Positions 7,134 to 15,532 are shown, numbered from the stretch's first letter. The stretch: 15,891 bases of DNA from Tannerella sp. (GCA_031259505.1 JAIRLL010000148.1:1-15891), one strand, 5' to 3'. Made by a program: numbers and translations. The notes: a model not told the origin generated them from the sequence alone.

Positions 7134-8765
7134 ATGACAAGAAAATTAAAAATGAAAAGTGCAATGAAAAGAATTTTTGTATGGATATTTTTAGGTTTTA
7201 ATCTTTGTATGGTAAATGCGCAGGACAAAGACAATCCTGTAGTAATGACTGTCGCCGGGAAAGACATTCCGCTGTCGGAATTTCTTTTTTTGGCGCAAAA
7301 GGACACGACAGTAGACCTTCTGGACAGGAAATCACTGGCGAACTACGTCGAACTGTTCAAAAACTTCAAACTGAAAGTAGCAGAAGCCGAATCAAAGCGG
7401 TATCATGAATCGCTGAATTTCAGTGACGAACTGAACAGCTACAAGTCGCAGCTAAGAGAAAGCTATCTTTCTGACAGGGAAGGCGAAGCCGAAGCCATCA
7501 GAAAAATCTACGACAGAGGAAAAGAAGTATTGTCCGTCAGTCACATTCTGTTCAGGTTCCCGTCGGTCAAAGTAGTTTCAAAAGACACGGTAGACGTTTA
7601 CGGAAAAGCGTATGAAACATATCTTCGCATCATTGGAGGTGAAGACTTTTCGGCCGTGGGAAAAGCCCTGGCCGCCGACACGGCCGCCGTCTACGAAGAG
7701 ATTGATTACATTTTCCCTTTGAAGACAATGAAACCGTTCGAAGACGCTGCCTATTCGCTGCAAAATGTGGGCGACATCTCCAAACCGGTACGGACGAACT
7801 ACGGATTCCATCTTATCCGTCTGGACAAACGCATCGAAGATCCGGGCAGAGTGAAAGTGGCGCATATCCTGATTGCACCGGATGAAAATGCGCTCGACAC
7901 CGGCGCCAATACCGACGAGGCGCTCCTGAAAAAAGCCAGTTCGCTTTATGAACGCGCCATAAATGGAGAAGACTTTGCCGCGCTGGCCAGAGAGTACACG
8001 GCAGATATGTCTACCGTCCACAGCGGCGGCGAAATGCCCTATTTCGGACCGGGCGAAATGGTCAGACCTTTCGAACAGGCTGCATTTGCAATGAAAGATA
8101 TCGGCGAAATATCCAAACCGCTGAAAACAAGATACGGATACCATATCATCAAACTGCTGGGCAAGGCCGATCGCCCTCCGTACGAAGAAATGGAACATTC
8201 CATCTACACCGCAATGAAACAGGGAGAATGGTATTTCGAACTTTTCAAATCCTTCGAAGAACGCGAAAAAAAGAAATTCAACTACGTCTTATATCCCGAA
8301 GCATACGCGGAACTGCAAAAACTTTGCGACGACTATCATCCTGAAGACACGGCGTTCTACAATCGCGCCCGGCAGATGACTAACCCGCTGACAATGATAA
8401 ACGATACCGTTTTCCCGCAGAACGAATTTGCCGAATACCTCCGGCTCTATCCGTTTTCGGCCAAAAGCTACTCGGGCGATTTCCTCTACGACGTATTCCG
8501 GCAATTCGTCAGAACAATCGTCACGGAACTGGAAAAAAGGACGCTGAGCGATTATCATCCCGAATTCGACCAGTTGGTGAAGGAATACTACGACGGCATC
8601 CTGCTGTTCGAAATCAGCAGCAATCGCGTGTGGAACAAACCGGTCGAAGAACAGGAAAAACTGGAAGCCGAATGGATCGAAGAACTCAACCGGGAATATG
8701 AAGTCAAACTCAATCATAAAGTATTGAAAAACCTGAATAAGTATCTCAAAAAGAAACGAAACTGA
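7134..8765 (+). CDS. Secreted double-parvulin peptidyl-prolyl isomerase
   Basis: This 543-aa protein has a signal peptide (MKRIFVWIFLGFNLCMVNA, probable cleavage before Gln30), a SurA-like N-terminal helical part, two parvulin (PpiC-type rotamase) domains at about 133-232 and 240-343, and a 200-residue C-terminal part I do not recognise. The second parvulin is canonical (AHILIAP, HSGGEMPYFGPGEMV, YGYHIIKL). The first keeps SHILF and YGFHLIRL but lacks the GG[DE] turn. It would act in the periplasm as a folding factor for outer-membrane or secreted proteins. It starts about 18 bp after recQ and stands 6 bp before the next gene, inside a three-gene chaperone block. The start is uncertain: ATGs at 7134, 7152 and 7164 are all possible, and 7164 gives the most typical signal peptide. 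It is larger than SurA of E. coli (428 aa). Confidence 0.88.
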   Translation: MTRKLKMKSAMKRIFVWIFLGFNLCMVNAQDKDNPVVMTVAGKDIPLSEFLFLAQKDTTVDLLDRKSLANYVELFKNFKLKVAEAESKRYHESLNFSDELNSYKSQLRESYLSDREGEAEAIRKIYDRGKEVLSVSHILFRFPSVKVVSKDTVDVYGKAYETYLRIIGGEDFSAVGKALAADTAAVYEEIDYIFPLKTMKPFEDAAYSLQNVGDISKPVRTNYGFHLIRLDKRIEDPGRVKVAHILIAPDENALDTGANTDEALLKKASSLYERAINGEDFAALAREYTADMSTVHSGGEMPYFGPGEMVRPFEQAAFAMKDIGEISKPLKTRYGYHIIKLLGKADRPPYEEMEHSIYTAMKQGEWYFELFKSFEEREKKKFNYVLYPEAYAELQKLCDDYHPEDTAFYNRARQMTNPLTMINDTVFPQNEFAEYLRLYPFSAKSYSGDFLYDVFRQFVRTIVTELEKRTLSDYHPEFDQLVKEYYDGILLFEISSNRVWNKPVEEQEKLEAEWIEELNREYEVKLNHKVLKNLNKYLKKKRN

Positions 8766-8771
8766 TAGCAG

Positions 8772-9635
8772 ATGAGGCAAACGCTTGTTTTCATTATTGT
8801 GGCCTGCATGTGGTGGAACGCATGCAGGCCCGAAACGGCTGGCAGCGCGGATGTTCTGGTCACAGTCGACAAGTATTCGCTGACGCGGAACGAAGTCGAA
8901 CAAATCATTCCCAAGGGAACACCGCCCGCCGACAGTCTGCTGCTTGCCGAAAGTTTCGTCCGAAAATGGGTGAAAGACATCCTGACCTACGAAGTAGCCG
9001 AGCGGAACATCAACAGCAAAGACGGTGAAATCAACCGCCTCGTAGAGGAATACCGCCGCTCGCTGCTCCGGCATCGCTACCAGAAATATCTGATCGAAAG
9101 CAATCTGTCTTCCAAAATACGGGAACAGGATAAATTGGATTACTATGAAGCAAATCAGGAAAAATTTCTGCTGGATAAAAACCTGATAAAAGGACTGTTC
9201 CTGAAAGTCCCGGTCAATGCGCCCGGACTGGACAAAATACGCAGGCAATACCGTTCGCGCGATCCGGATGCGCTGGAAGCAATCGAGAAATTCAGCATGC
9301 AGCAGGCCGTCATCTACGACTATTTCTACGACCGCTGGATAGACTTTGACGAAATCTTCGCCAAAATACCGGTTCAAATATCTCACACAGGGCGGTATTT
9401 GCAGTCGCACAATACCATCGAGACAAACGACAGCCTCTACTGCTATCTGCTGAATATTGACGAATACCTGCTGGCCGGAAACGTGGCTCCCTACGACTAT
9501 GCCGACCAGCAGATACAGGAATTGATGATTAACAAACAGAAGGTCACATTCCTGAAAAACTTTGAAGAAGAACTGTACACGGACGCTGTCCGTAAAGGGA
9601 AAGTGATATTTAACAATAAAAAAACGAACGACTGA
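8772..9635 (+). CDS. Probable SurA-like lipoprotein without a parvulin domain
   Basis: This 287-aa protein lies 6 bp after one parvulin gene and 2 bp before another. Its N-terminus is a short hydrophobic segment ending at Cys18 (MWWNAC), which fits a loose Bacteroidota lipobox, so it is probably a lipoprotein; Cys12 is a less likely alternative because the signal would be very short. Residues about 27-47 (VLVTVDKYSLTRNEVEQIIP) resemble the opening strand-helix of SurA N-terminal domains. The next 90 residues are helical and charged, as in SurA. I find none of the parvulin marks (HIL, GG[DE]LG, GFH) in the rest. It may be a chaperone module that has lost its isomerase domain, or a partner of the flanking proteins. 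Position and N-terminal resemblance are the only evidence. Confidence 0.7.
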   Translation: MRQTLVFIIVACMWWNACRPETAGSADVLVTVDKYSLTRNEVEQIIPKGTPPADSLLLAESFVRKWVKDILTYEVAERNINSKDGEINRLVEEYRRSLLRHRYQKYLIESNLSSKIREQDKLDYYEANQEKFLLDKNLIKGLFLKVPVNAPGLDKIRRQYRSRDPDALEAIEKFSMQQAVIYDYFYDRWIDFDEIFAKIPVQISHTGRYLQSHNTIETNDSLYCYLLNIDEYLLAGNVAPYDYADQQIQELMINKQKVTFLKNFEEELYTDAVRKGKVIFNNKKTND

Positions 9636-9637
9636 AT

Positions 9638-11011
9638 ATGAAACTGAATATGAAAAGGTATTTGATAATATGCATGATAATAGCTTGCAGCCCGGCTGTG
9701 ATGTTCGGGCAAAACAATGTGATTGACGAAATCGTCTGGATTGTCGGCGACGAGGCGATTTTACTCTCCGACGTGGAGCAGCGCCGCCTGTTCATGCAGA
9801 ACGAAGGCATGCGCTTCGACGGCGACCCCTACTGCTTTATTCCCGAACAGATCGCCATCGAGAAGCTTTACCTGAATCAGGCGAAGATTGACAGTATCAC
9901 GGTCGACGAATCGCAAGTGATTCGCCTGGTCGACCAGTGGGTCAACGGAGGGATAACCCAAATCGGCTCGCGGGAAAAACTGGAAGAGTATTTCAATAAA
10001 AAACTGTCGCAAATCAAGGAAGACCGTAAAACGATCGAACGCGAAAGACAAACCGTGATGAAGATGCAGCAGCATATCGTAGGCGACATCAAACTGACGC
10101 CGTCGGAAGTGCGAAGCTATTACCGCAACATTCCGCAGGACAGTCTGCCGATGATTCCGACCACCGTCGAAGTGCAGATTATCACCTTCGAACCGCGAAT
10201 CCCCTTCGAGGAAATCGACGCCGTCAAAGCGCGTCTGCGCGAATTTACGGAACAGGTAAACAGCGGAAAAATGGAATTTTCGACCCTGGCGCGCATGTAT
10301 TCCGAAGACCCCGTCTCGGCGCCGCGCGGAGGCGATATGGGATTTACGAGCAAAGGCAACCTGCTGCCCGAATTTGCCAACGTGGCATTCAACCTGACCG
10401 ATCCCAAAAGAGTATCCAACATCGTGGAAACGGAATATGGCTTCCACATTATACAGTTGATCGAAAAACGGGGCGACCGCATCAACTGCCGCCACATTCT
10501 GCTCAAACCTCGCGTGTCGGACAAAGAACTGAACGAAGCCTCGGCGCGCATGGACTCGCTCTACACGGATATCGTCAACAACAAACTGACGTTCGACGAA
10601 GCGGCTACCTACCTCTCGTACGACAAGGATACGCGAAACAACAAGGGGCTGATGGTCAACCAGGATTATGAAAGCCAGAACTACGGAACGCCCAAATTCG
10701 AAATGGAAGAACTCCCGCAGGAAGCAGGCATCGTCGTGGACAAACTGGAGCCAGGCAAAATATCCAAACCCTTCAGAATGATTACCGGCAAGCAGAAGGA
10801 AGTGATTGCCATCGTCAAACTCAGGACGCGGACACCGAGCCACCGGGCTAATCTGGCAGACGACTACCAGGCGCTCAAGGCAGTAGTCGAAAACAAAAAA
10901 AGAGAAGACCTCCTGAAAGACTGGGTGACGAAGAGACAAAAGACCACGTATGTCCGCATATCCGAAGAATGGCGCGGATGCGACTTCATGTATCCGGGCT
11001 GGGCAAGATGA
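9638..11011 (+). CDS. surA: SurA-like periplasmic chaperone / peptidyl-prolyl isomerase
   Basis: The 457-aa protein matches SurA in order and length. It has a signal peptide (residues 1-24, probable cut before Gln25), the N-terminal chaperone motif VIDEIVWIVGDEAILLSDVE (28-47), a helical domain to about 160, and two parvulin domains at about 176-277 and 282-397, then a C-terminal chaperone strand region. The first parvulin is canonical (APRGGDMGF, YGFHIIQL). The second keeps RHILLKP but lacks the GG[DE] turn, the reverse of the double-parvulin protein upstream. SurA escorts unfolded beta-barrel proteins to the BAM complex. Cys17 (IIAC) could be read as a lipobox, but signal peptidase I cleavage seems likelier. 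The ATG at 9638 follows the previous stop by 2 bp; a second ATG at 9650 would give a shorter signal. OstA follows 7 bp downstream, fitting a shared role in outer-membrane assembly. Confidence 0.9.
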   Translation: MKLNMKRYLIICMIIACSPAVMFGQNNVIDEIVWIVGDEAILLSDVEQRRLFMQNEGMRFDGDPYCFIPEQIAIEKLYLNQAKIDSITVDESQVIRLVDQWVNGGITQIGSREKLEEYFNKKLSQIKEDRKTIERERQTVMKMQQHIVGDIKLTPSEVRSYYRNIPQDSLPMIPTTVEVQIITFEPRIPFEEIDAVKARLREFTEQVNSGKMEFSTLARMYSEDPVSAPRGGDMGFTSKGNLLPEFANVAFNLTDPKRVSNIVETEYGFHIIQLIEKRGDRINCRHILLKPRVSDKELNEASARMDSLYTDIVNNKLTFDEAATYLSYDKDTRNNKGLMVNQDYESQNYGTPKFEMEELPQEAGIVVDKLEPGKISKPFRMITGKQKEVIAIVKLRTRTPSHRANLADDYQALKAVVENKKREDLLKDWVTKRQKTTYVRISEEWRGCDFMYPGWAR

Positions 11012-11018
11012 CCTGTCT

Positions 11019-12656
11019 ATGAAGTCGCCATCTGTACACCACGGTATACGCCGGACGTATATCAGGGCGCCCCTTGTCATCCTGCTGTCGGCGTTTGCAG
11101 TTCATCTGTCCGCCCAGCAGCAGGCCGACGGCGCTGCGAAAACGACGGTCGTCTATCTGGAACATGCCGACATACAGTCGTTCGACAAAACGATAAGCGC
11201 CGACCGGCAGGTGCTGACCGGCAATGTCCGTTTCCGGCACGACAGCTCGTTCATGTATTGCGACAGCGCCTACTTCTTCGAACAGAACAGTTCGCTCGAA
11301 GCCTTCGGAAACGTCTGCATGGAACAGGGCGACACGCTCGACATCCACGGCGACTACCTCCTCTACGACGGCAACACGCAAATAGCCAAAATGCGGCATA
11401 ACGTAGTGATGCGCAATATCCAGGCCGACAGCACGGTCGTCACCCTCTTCACCGACAGCCTGAACTACGACCGCACGACCGGCATCGGATATTATTTCGA
11501 ACACGGCATGATTGTTGACGCCGAAAACGAACTCACCTCGCTCTACGGACAGTATTCGCCGTCGACGAAGCAGGCCGTATTTCAGGACAGCGTCCGCCTG
11601 GAAAACCCGCAGTTCTCCCTCTCGTCCGACACCCTTCACTACAATACCGACACAAAAATCGCCACCATCCTCGGACCGTCCGTCATCGTGTCCGACAGTG
11701 GAACGATCCACTCCTCGAAAGGATGGTACAATACGGCCGACAACACATCCCTCCTGCTCGACCGTTCGACCGTACATTCCGGCGACCGGCTGCTCACGGG
11801 CGACTCGATCGTCTACGACCGCACCTCCGGATTCGGCGAAGCTTTCGGCAACATCTTCATTCACGACACGCTGAACAGAATCATCCTCGAAGGACAGTAC
11901 GGATACTACAACGAAAAAACGGAATATGCCTTCGCCACCGACAGCGCCCGATGCCTGGAATATTCGCAGGGCGACACGCTCTACATACGCGCCGATACGT
12001 TCGAAATGGCGACCGTCGCTTCCTCCGGACGCGAACTGAAAGCCTGGCGTCGCGTCCGCTTCTACCGTACCGACATACAGGGCGTTTGCGACTCCATGCG
12101 CTTCGACGCGAAAGACTCCATCCTCTACATGTATCACGACCCCGTCCTGTGGAACGAACAGTACCAGCTCTACGGCGACACCATCAAAGCCTACATGCGC
12201 GACAGCACGGTAGACTATATCCTCGTCCAGCCGTTCGCCTTTGCCATACAGCAACTGGACTCTTCTGCCTTCAACCAGTTGAAAGGACGGGAAATGTATG
12301 CCTGGTTCAAAGGAAAAACCGTACACATGATCTATGTCAACGGAAACGCCGAAACCATCTGGTACTCGACGGAAAACGACGGCACAATCACGGAAATGAA
12401 CAAAACGCAAAGCAGCTATCTCAGAATATGGTTCGAAGACGGCAAGCTGGAAAAACTCCTGATATGGCCTGAACCGCAAGGCGCTTACACGCCGGTCTTC
12501 CTCCTCGCGCCCGAACAGCGCACGCTGAAGGATTTCTACTGGTACGACGATCTCCGCCCGCGCGACCGGGACGACATCTACCGCGTGATTGAAAGAAATG
12601 TGGACGAAAAACCCAAAAGAAGCAGTAAATTCCGTAACTTCGCACCGCAAACCTGA
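11019..12656 (+). CDS. OstA/LptA-like envelope (LPS transport) protein
   Basis: From ATG 11019 the protein has 545 residues with a signal peptide (basic n-region to Arg16, hydrophobic core 18-28, cleavage after HLSA at residue 32). The mature part is a run of short beta-strand repeats of the OstA type, such as VLTGNVRFRHDSSFMYCDSAYFF and repeated D(T/S)L.Y / GD.(L/I)...Y motifs. They predict a long beta-jellyroll like LptA and the N-terminal domain of LptD, which carry lipopolysaccharide across the periplasm. It is longer than E. coli LptA (185 aa) and lacks an obvious LptD barrel. Bacteroidota carry similar long OstA-like proteins. An upstream in-frame ATG at 10950 overlaps surA by 62 bp and would put 23 polar residues before the signal, so I reject it. 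It sits 7 bp after surA and 16 bp before a small membrane protein. Base composition is richer in G+C than in tig. Confidence 0.85.
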   Translation: MKSPSVHHGIRRTYIRAPLVILLSAFAVHLSAQQQADGAAKTTVVYLEHADIQSFDKTISADRQVLTGNVRFRHDSSFMYCDSAYFFEQNSSLEAFGNVCMEQGDTLDIHGDYLLYDGNTQIAKMRHNVVMRNIQADSTVVTLFTDSLNYDRTTGIGYYFEHGMIVDAENELTSLYGQYSPSTKQAVFQDSVRLENPQFSLSSDTLHYNTDTKIATILGPSVIVSDSGTIHSSKGWYNTADNTSLLLDRSTVHSGDRLLTGDSIVYDRTSGFGEAFGNIFIHDTLNRIILEGQYGYYNEKTEYAFATDSARCLEYSQGDTLYIRADTFEMATVASSGRELKAWRRVRFYRTDIQGVCDSMRFDAKDSILYMYHDPVLWNEQYQLYGDTIKAYMRDSTVDYILVQPFAFAIQQLDSSAFNQLKGREMYAWFKGKTVHMIYVNGNAETIWYSTENDGTITEMNKTQSSYLRIWFEDGKLEKLLIWPEPQGAYTPVFLLAPEQRTLKDFYWYDDLRPRDRDDIYRVIERNVDEKPKRSSKFRNFAPQT

Positions 12657-12672
12657 AAAAAAAACTGACATT

Positions 12673-12984
12673 ATGAAACTGTTTTCATTTTACGACATGC
12701 GCAAACCGCGCCAGTTCGAACACAAACCCATCTACTGGAACCCGCGAAAAGAAGCGCTTGAAGACCGTATCCGCAAGGTAAAAAGAGAAATGGGCGTACT
12801 GGAAGAAAACCCCGAAGACTACAAGCCCTCCATCAAAGGCGCTTTCATCGAAGGGACGACACACCTGAAAAAAAGCAAAATGAAAGGCGACGACATACGC
12901 AACCGCGTGTACAGGAACATGCGCCTGATACTTGTCCTGGCGCTGCTCGGTTTTATCTTCTGGTACCTGTTCATAAAGCAATGA
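12673..12984 (+). CDS. Small C-terminally anchored membrane protein, function unknown
   Basis: This 103-aa protein has a basic, proline-rich N-terminus (DMRKPRQFEHKPIYWNPRKE, residues 8-27), a charged helix (about 27-41) and a single hydrophobic segment near the C-terminus (84-101, LILVLALLGFIFWYLFI), leaving three residues beyond it. There is no signal peptide, so it should be tail-anchored with the basic part in the cytoplasm. I recall similar small proteins with the KPR.F..KPIY...RKE motif in Bacteroidota genomes, without a known function. It lies between OstA and mutL, 16 bp after the former, and its stop overlaps the mutL start (ATGA 12981-12984). I chose ATG 12673; an upstream ATG at 12589 would overlap OstA by 68 bp. 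Confidence 0.8.
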   Translation: MKLFSFYDMRKPRQFEHKPIYWNPRKEALEDRIRKVKREMGVLEENPEDYKPSIKGAFIEGTTHLKKSKMKGDDIRNRVYRNMRLILVLALLGFIFWYLFIKQ

Positions 12985-14789
12985 GCGACGTCATCCACTT
13001 GCTACCCGACCACATCGCAAACCAGATTGCGGCAGGCGAAGTGATACAGAACGCCGCATCCGTGGTAAAAGAACTGATGGAAAATGCGGTCGACGCCGAC
13101 GCGCAGCGAATCGCCGTGCACGTCAAAGAGGTGGGACGTACGCTGATACAGGTCGTCGACGACGGAAAAGGCATGTCGGACACCGACGCGCGCATGGCTT
13201 TCGAACGCCATGCCACGTCCAAAATTGTCGACGCCCGCGACCTCTTCCGCCTGCACACGATGGGCTTCCGCGGCGAAGCGCTCGCCTCGATCGCCGCCGT
13301 GGCGCAGGTCGAACTCCGAACGCGCCTCAAAGGCGCCGAACTGGGCACGAAACTGTCCGTCGCCGGCTCGACGCTCGAATCCGTCGAACCCGACGCCGGC
13401 ATCGACGGCAGCGCCTTCTCCGTCAAAAACCTCTTCTACAACGTCCCGGCGCGACGGCGCTTCCTCAAATCCAACGAAACGGAACTGCGAAACATCATAA
13501 GAGAATTTGAACGCGTGGCGCTGGTCAACCCGCACATCGCCTTCGTGTTCAAACACAACGACACGGAACTGCTGAATCTGCCCGTCTCGGGACTGCGGCA
13601 GCGCATCATCAACGTCTTCGGAAAAAAACTCGACCGCAAGCTGCTCTCGCTCGAAACGGAAAACACCATCGTCCGCATCGAAGGATTCATCGGACATACC
13701 GACGCGGTGAAACGCCGGGGCTACCTCAACTTCTTCTTCGCAAACGGACGGTACATGCGCCACCCCTACTTCCACAAGGCAGTGATGCAGGCATACGAAC
13801 CGCTCGTGCCCGCTGGAGAGATTCCCGACTATTTTATCTTCCTCACGCTGGATCCCTCGACCATCGACGTCAACATCCATCCGACCAAAACGGAGATAAA
13901 ATTCGAAAACGAACGGCCAATATGGCAAATCCTCGCATCCGCCGTGCGCGAAACGCTGGGAAAGGCAAACGCCGTCCCCAGCATCGACTTCGACATGGAA
14001 AAAACGCTCGACATCCCGGTCTACAATCCCGCCGGCGCCACCGTCGCGCCGCCGCAACTGGATGTCAATCCCCGATACAATCCTTTCCGTCCGTCATCGC
14101 ATCCCGCCGCCGAACAGGACTGGGCGGCGCTGTACAAAGGCTTCGAACACGACCGCGACACGACGCAGGAAACGTTCGCCGCGCCGGACAGACACGACGA
14201 CGAAGCCCTCCCGCTCCTTCCGGGCGTCGCCTCCCCATGCTTTCAGTTCAGAAACCGCTACATCATCACGCCGCTCAAATCCGGACTGGCCGTCATCGAC
14301 CAGCGCCGCGCGCACATCCGCATCCTCTACGAACAGTATCTGTCGAACACGACGCAACGCAAAAGCCTCTCGCAGAAGATGCTCTTCCCCGAAATCGTCG
14401 AACTGACGCCCGCCGAAGCCGCGCTGTTGCCTGCCGTAGCCGACGAACTGCAATGGCTCGGATTCGAACTGAACCCGATGGGCAACAATTGCTATTCGAT
14501 CAACGGACTGCCTGCCGGCGTGCAGGACTGCAACCCGACCGCCCTGCTGAAAGAAGTCGTCGACAACGTCATGGAACACGGCGTCGCCAACAACAGCCGC
14601 AAGGCCGAAACGCTCGCGCTCGCACTCGCAAAAACAGCCGCCATCAGACCGGGCAAAACGCTGACGGCAGAAGAAATGGAATCCATCGTAGCCGCACTCT
14701 TCTCGCTGGACGCCAACAACCTCACCCCCGACGGCAAAACCATCATGACCGTACTGACCGACGACGAACTGACCAGACGGTTCAGGTAA
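12981..14789 (+). CDS. mutL: DNA mismatch repair protein MutL
   Basis: MutL couples MutS mismatch recognition to strand removal. The 602-aa protein has the GHKL ATPase: NQIAAGEVI (14-22), KELMENAVDA (30-39) with the catalytic Glu and Mg-binding Asn, DDGKGM, and GFRGEALASI. The transducer domain follows, ending with DVNIHPTK. After a variable linker (about 330-420) comes the C-terminal dimerisation domain. Two points are unusual. The RPAS motif after GEV is NAAS (residues 24-27). The endonuclease motif DQHA..E....E reads DQRRAHIRILYE (440-451), and the C-terminal zinc-site motifs read AKTAAIR and TPDGKT (582-587) instead of ACR and CPHGRP. The enzyme therefore probably lacks nuclease activity, like E. 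coli MutL. The start overlaps the preceding stop by 4 bp. It is the last gene of the operon; I see no strong terminator behind it. Confidence 0.95.
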   Translation: MSDVIHLLPDHIANQIAAGEVIQNAASVVKELMENAVDADAQRIAVHVKEVGRTLIQVVDDGKGMSDTDARMAFERHATSKIVDARDLFRLHTMGFRGEALASIAAVAQVELRTRLKGAELGTKLSVAGSTLESVEPDAGIDGSAFSVKNLFYNVPARRRFLKSNETELRNIIREFERVALVNPHIAFVFKHNDTELLNLPVSGLRQRIINVFGKKLDRKLLSLETENTIVRIEGFIGHTDAVKRRGYLNFFFANGRYMRHPYFHKAVMQAYEPLVPAGEIPDYFIFLTLDPSTIDVNIHPTKTEIKFENERPIWQILASAVRETLGKANAVPSIDFDMEKTLDIPVYNPAGATVAPPQLDVNPRYNPFRPSSHPAAEQDWAALYKGFEHDRDTTQETFAAPDRHDDEALPLLPGVASPCFQFRNRYIITPLKSGLAVIDQRRAHIRILYEQYLSNTTQRKSLSQKMLFPEIVELTPAEAALLPAVADELQWLGFELNPMGNNCYSINGLPAGVQDCNPTALLKEVVDNVMEHGVANNSRKAETLALALAKTAAIRPGKTLTAEEMESIVAALFSLDANNLTPDGKTIMTVLTDDELTRRFR

Positions 14790-14912
14790 CAGCTTTTCAT
14801 GGAAACAGTTATATCCATCAAACATATATTGAAATTATTATCGGCGACAAAGGCACAGTAAAAAAAAAATCATTCCATGTGAAAATAAAAACTTCATCTC
14901 AAAATATTTCAT

Positions 14913-14920
14913 TATCTTTG
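14913..14920 (+). promoter_or_regulatory. -7 element of a Bacteroides-type promoter
   Basis: TATCTTTG matches TAnnTTTG and lies 41 bp before the ATG at 14962, giving a leader of about 35 nt. No good TTTG is found 19-21 bp upstream. The 172-bp gap from mutL (14790-14961) is otherwise AT-rich; an imperfect long-range inverted repeat (TTTTCATGGAA at 14794-14804 with TTCCATGTGAAAA at 14873-14885, TG bulge) is present but unexplained. Confidence 0.6.
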
Positions 14921-14961
14921 CGTCGATTATTTCCAGTATTAACATTTAAAACAGAAGTAAC

Positions 14962-15426
14962 ATGGAAGATAAACATGTAACCCCTATCCCGCCCGAAGTA
15001 CTGGCGCAGGCACAGGCACACATCGACGAAACTCTTACCCTGCTTGCCCCCTATCTGCTTCCGCTTACTCCGACCGAACGGCGCGATTTGCCAAAAATGG
15101 GTGACAAGTCGCTGAGTTTCGTCGAAAAGGCGAGGGATTATGCACACCGGTATCCGCAGTTGTGCCCGTCGTATCTCGACATGAAGGCGTTTGACACGGA
15201 TATGAGCGACGTTACCGGATTGCGCACGGTGCATATCGTCGCCAAACAGTTGGCGAGCGACATCGACGACACCGTAATGATAGCCGGAAGCGAAGCCTAT
15301 CAGGCAGCGCTCGTGTTCTACAATGCCGCCAAAGCCGCCGCTGCACAAAACATCCCCGGCGCCAAGGAAGTGTATGCTGACCTGAAAACCCGTTTCCCCA
15401 GAGTGAAGCGTAAAAATGAGGAATAG
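14962..15426 (+). CDS. Conserved hypothetical helical protein, function unknown
   Basis: This 154-aa soluble protein has no signal peptide and no membrane segment. It looks mostly helical. Two stretches look conserved: LTPTERRDLPKMGDKSLSFV (about residues 35-54) and DDTVMIAGSEAYQAALVFYN (about 101-120). I recall other small hypothetical proteins with LPKMGDKS..FV and DDT...GSEAY.AAL..YN in Bacteroidales and some other bacteria, none with a known function, and I cannot check this here. The C-terminus is basic (RFPRVKRKNEE). It has its own -7 element at 14913-14920 and a strong terminator 41 bp after the stop, so it is probably monocistronic and not part of the mutL operon. A 21-bp tandem repeat array starts right after that terminator; whether the two are linked is unknown. 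Confidence 0.8.
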   Translation: MEDKHVTPIPPEVLAQAQAHIDETLTLLAPYLLPLTPTERRDLPKMGDKSLSFVEKARDYAHRYPQLCPSYLDMKAFDTDMSDVTGLRTVHIVAKQLASDIDDTVMIAGSEAYQAALVFYNAAKAAAAQNIPGAKEVYADLKTRFPRVKRKNEE

Positions 15427-15466
15427 ATGGTTTTTAACGGCAACGCAACGCCCTGAACGGCAAAAT

Positions 15467-15513
15467 TCCCCGCTCCGAAAGTCAACTTTGACACCGCGAG
15501 CGGGGATTTTTTT
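15467..15513 (+). terminator. Rho-independent terminator after the 154-aa protein gene
   Basis: TCCCCGCTC (15467-15475) pairs perfectly with GAGCGGGGA (15498-15506) and is followed by TTTTTTTA (15507-15513). The 22-nt loop contains a small inner stem, GTCA with TGAC. This ends the transcript from 14913, so the repeat array beyond it should not be read from that promoter. Confidence 0.9.
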
Positions 15514-15532
15514 ACTTCAAAGCCCCTACTTC

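Noticed and set aside
10950..11018. Earlier start for the OstA-like protein
   Set aside because: It would overlap surA by 62 bp and place 23 polar residues before a normal signal peptide; ATG 11019 fits better.
9761..11080. A 439-codon open frame antisense to surA
   Set aside because: The surA protein on the plus strand is clearly recognisable, so the antisense frame is a shadow.
10986..12671. A 561-codon open frame antisense to the OstA-like gene
   Set aside because: It is an artefact of codon bias in the real gene opposite; composition is unlike a normal protein and there is no start signal or neighbour context.
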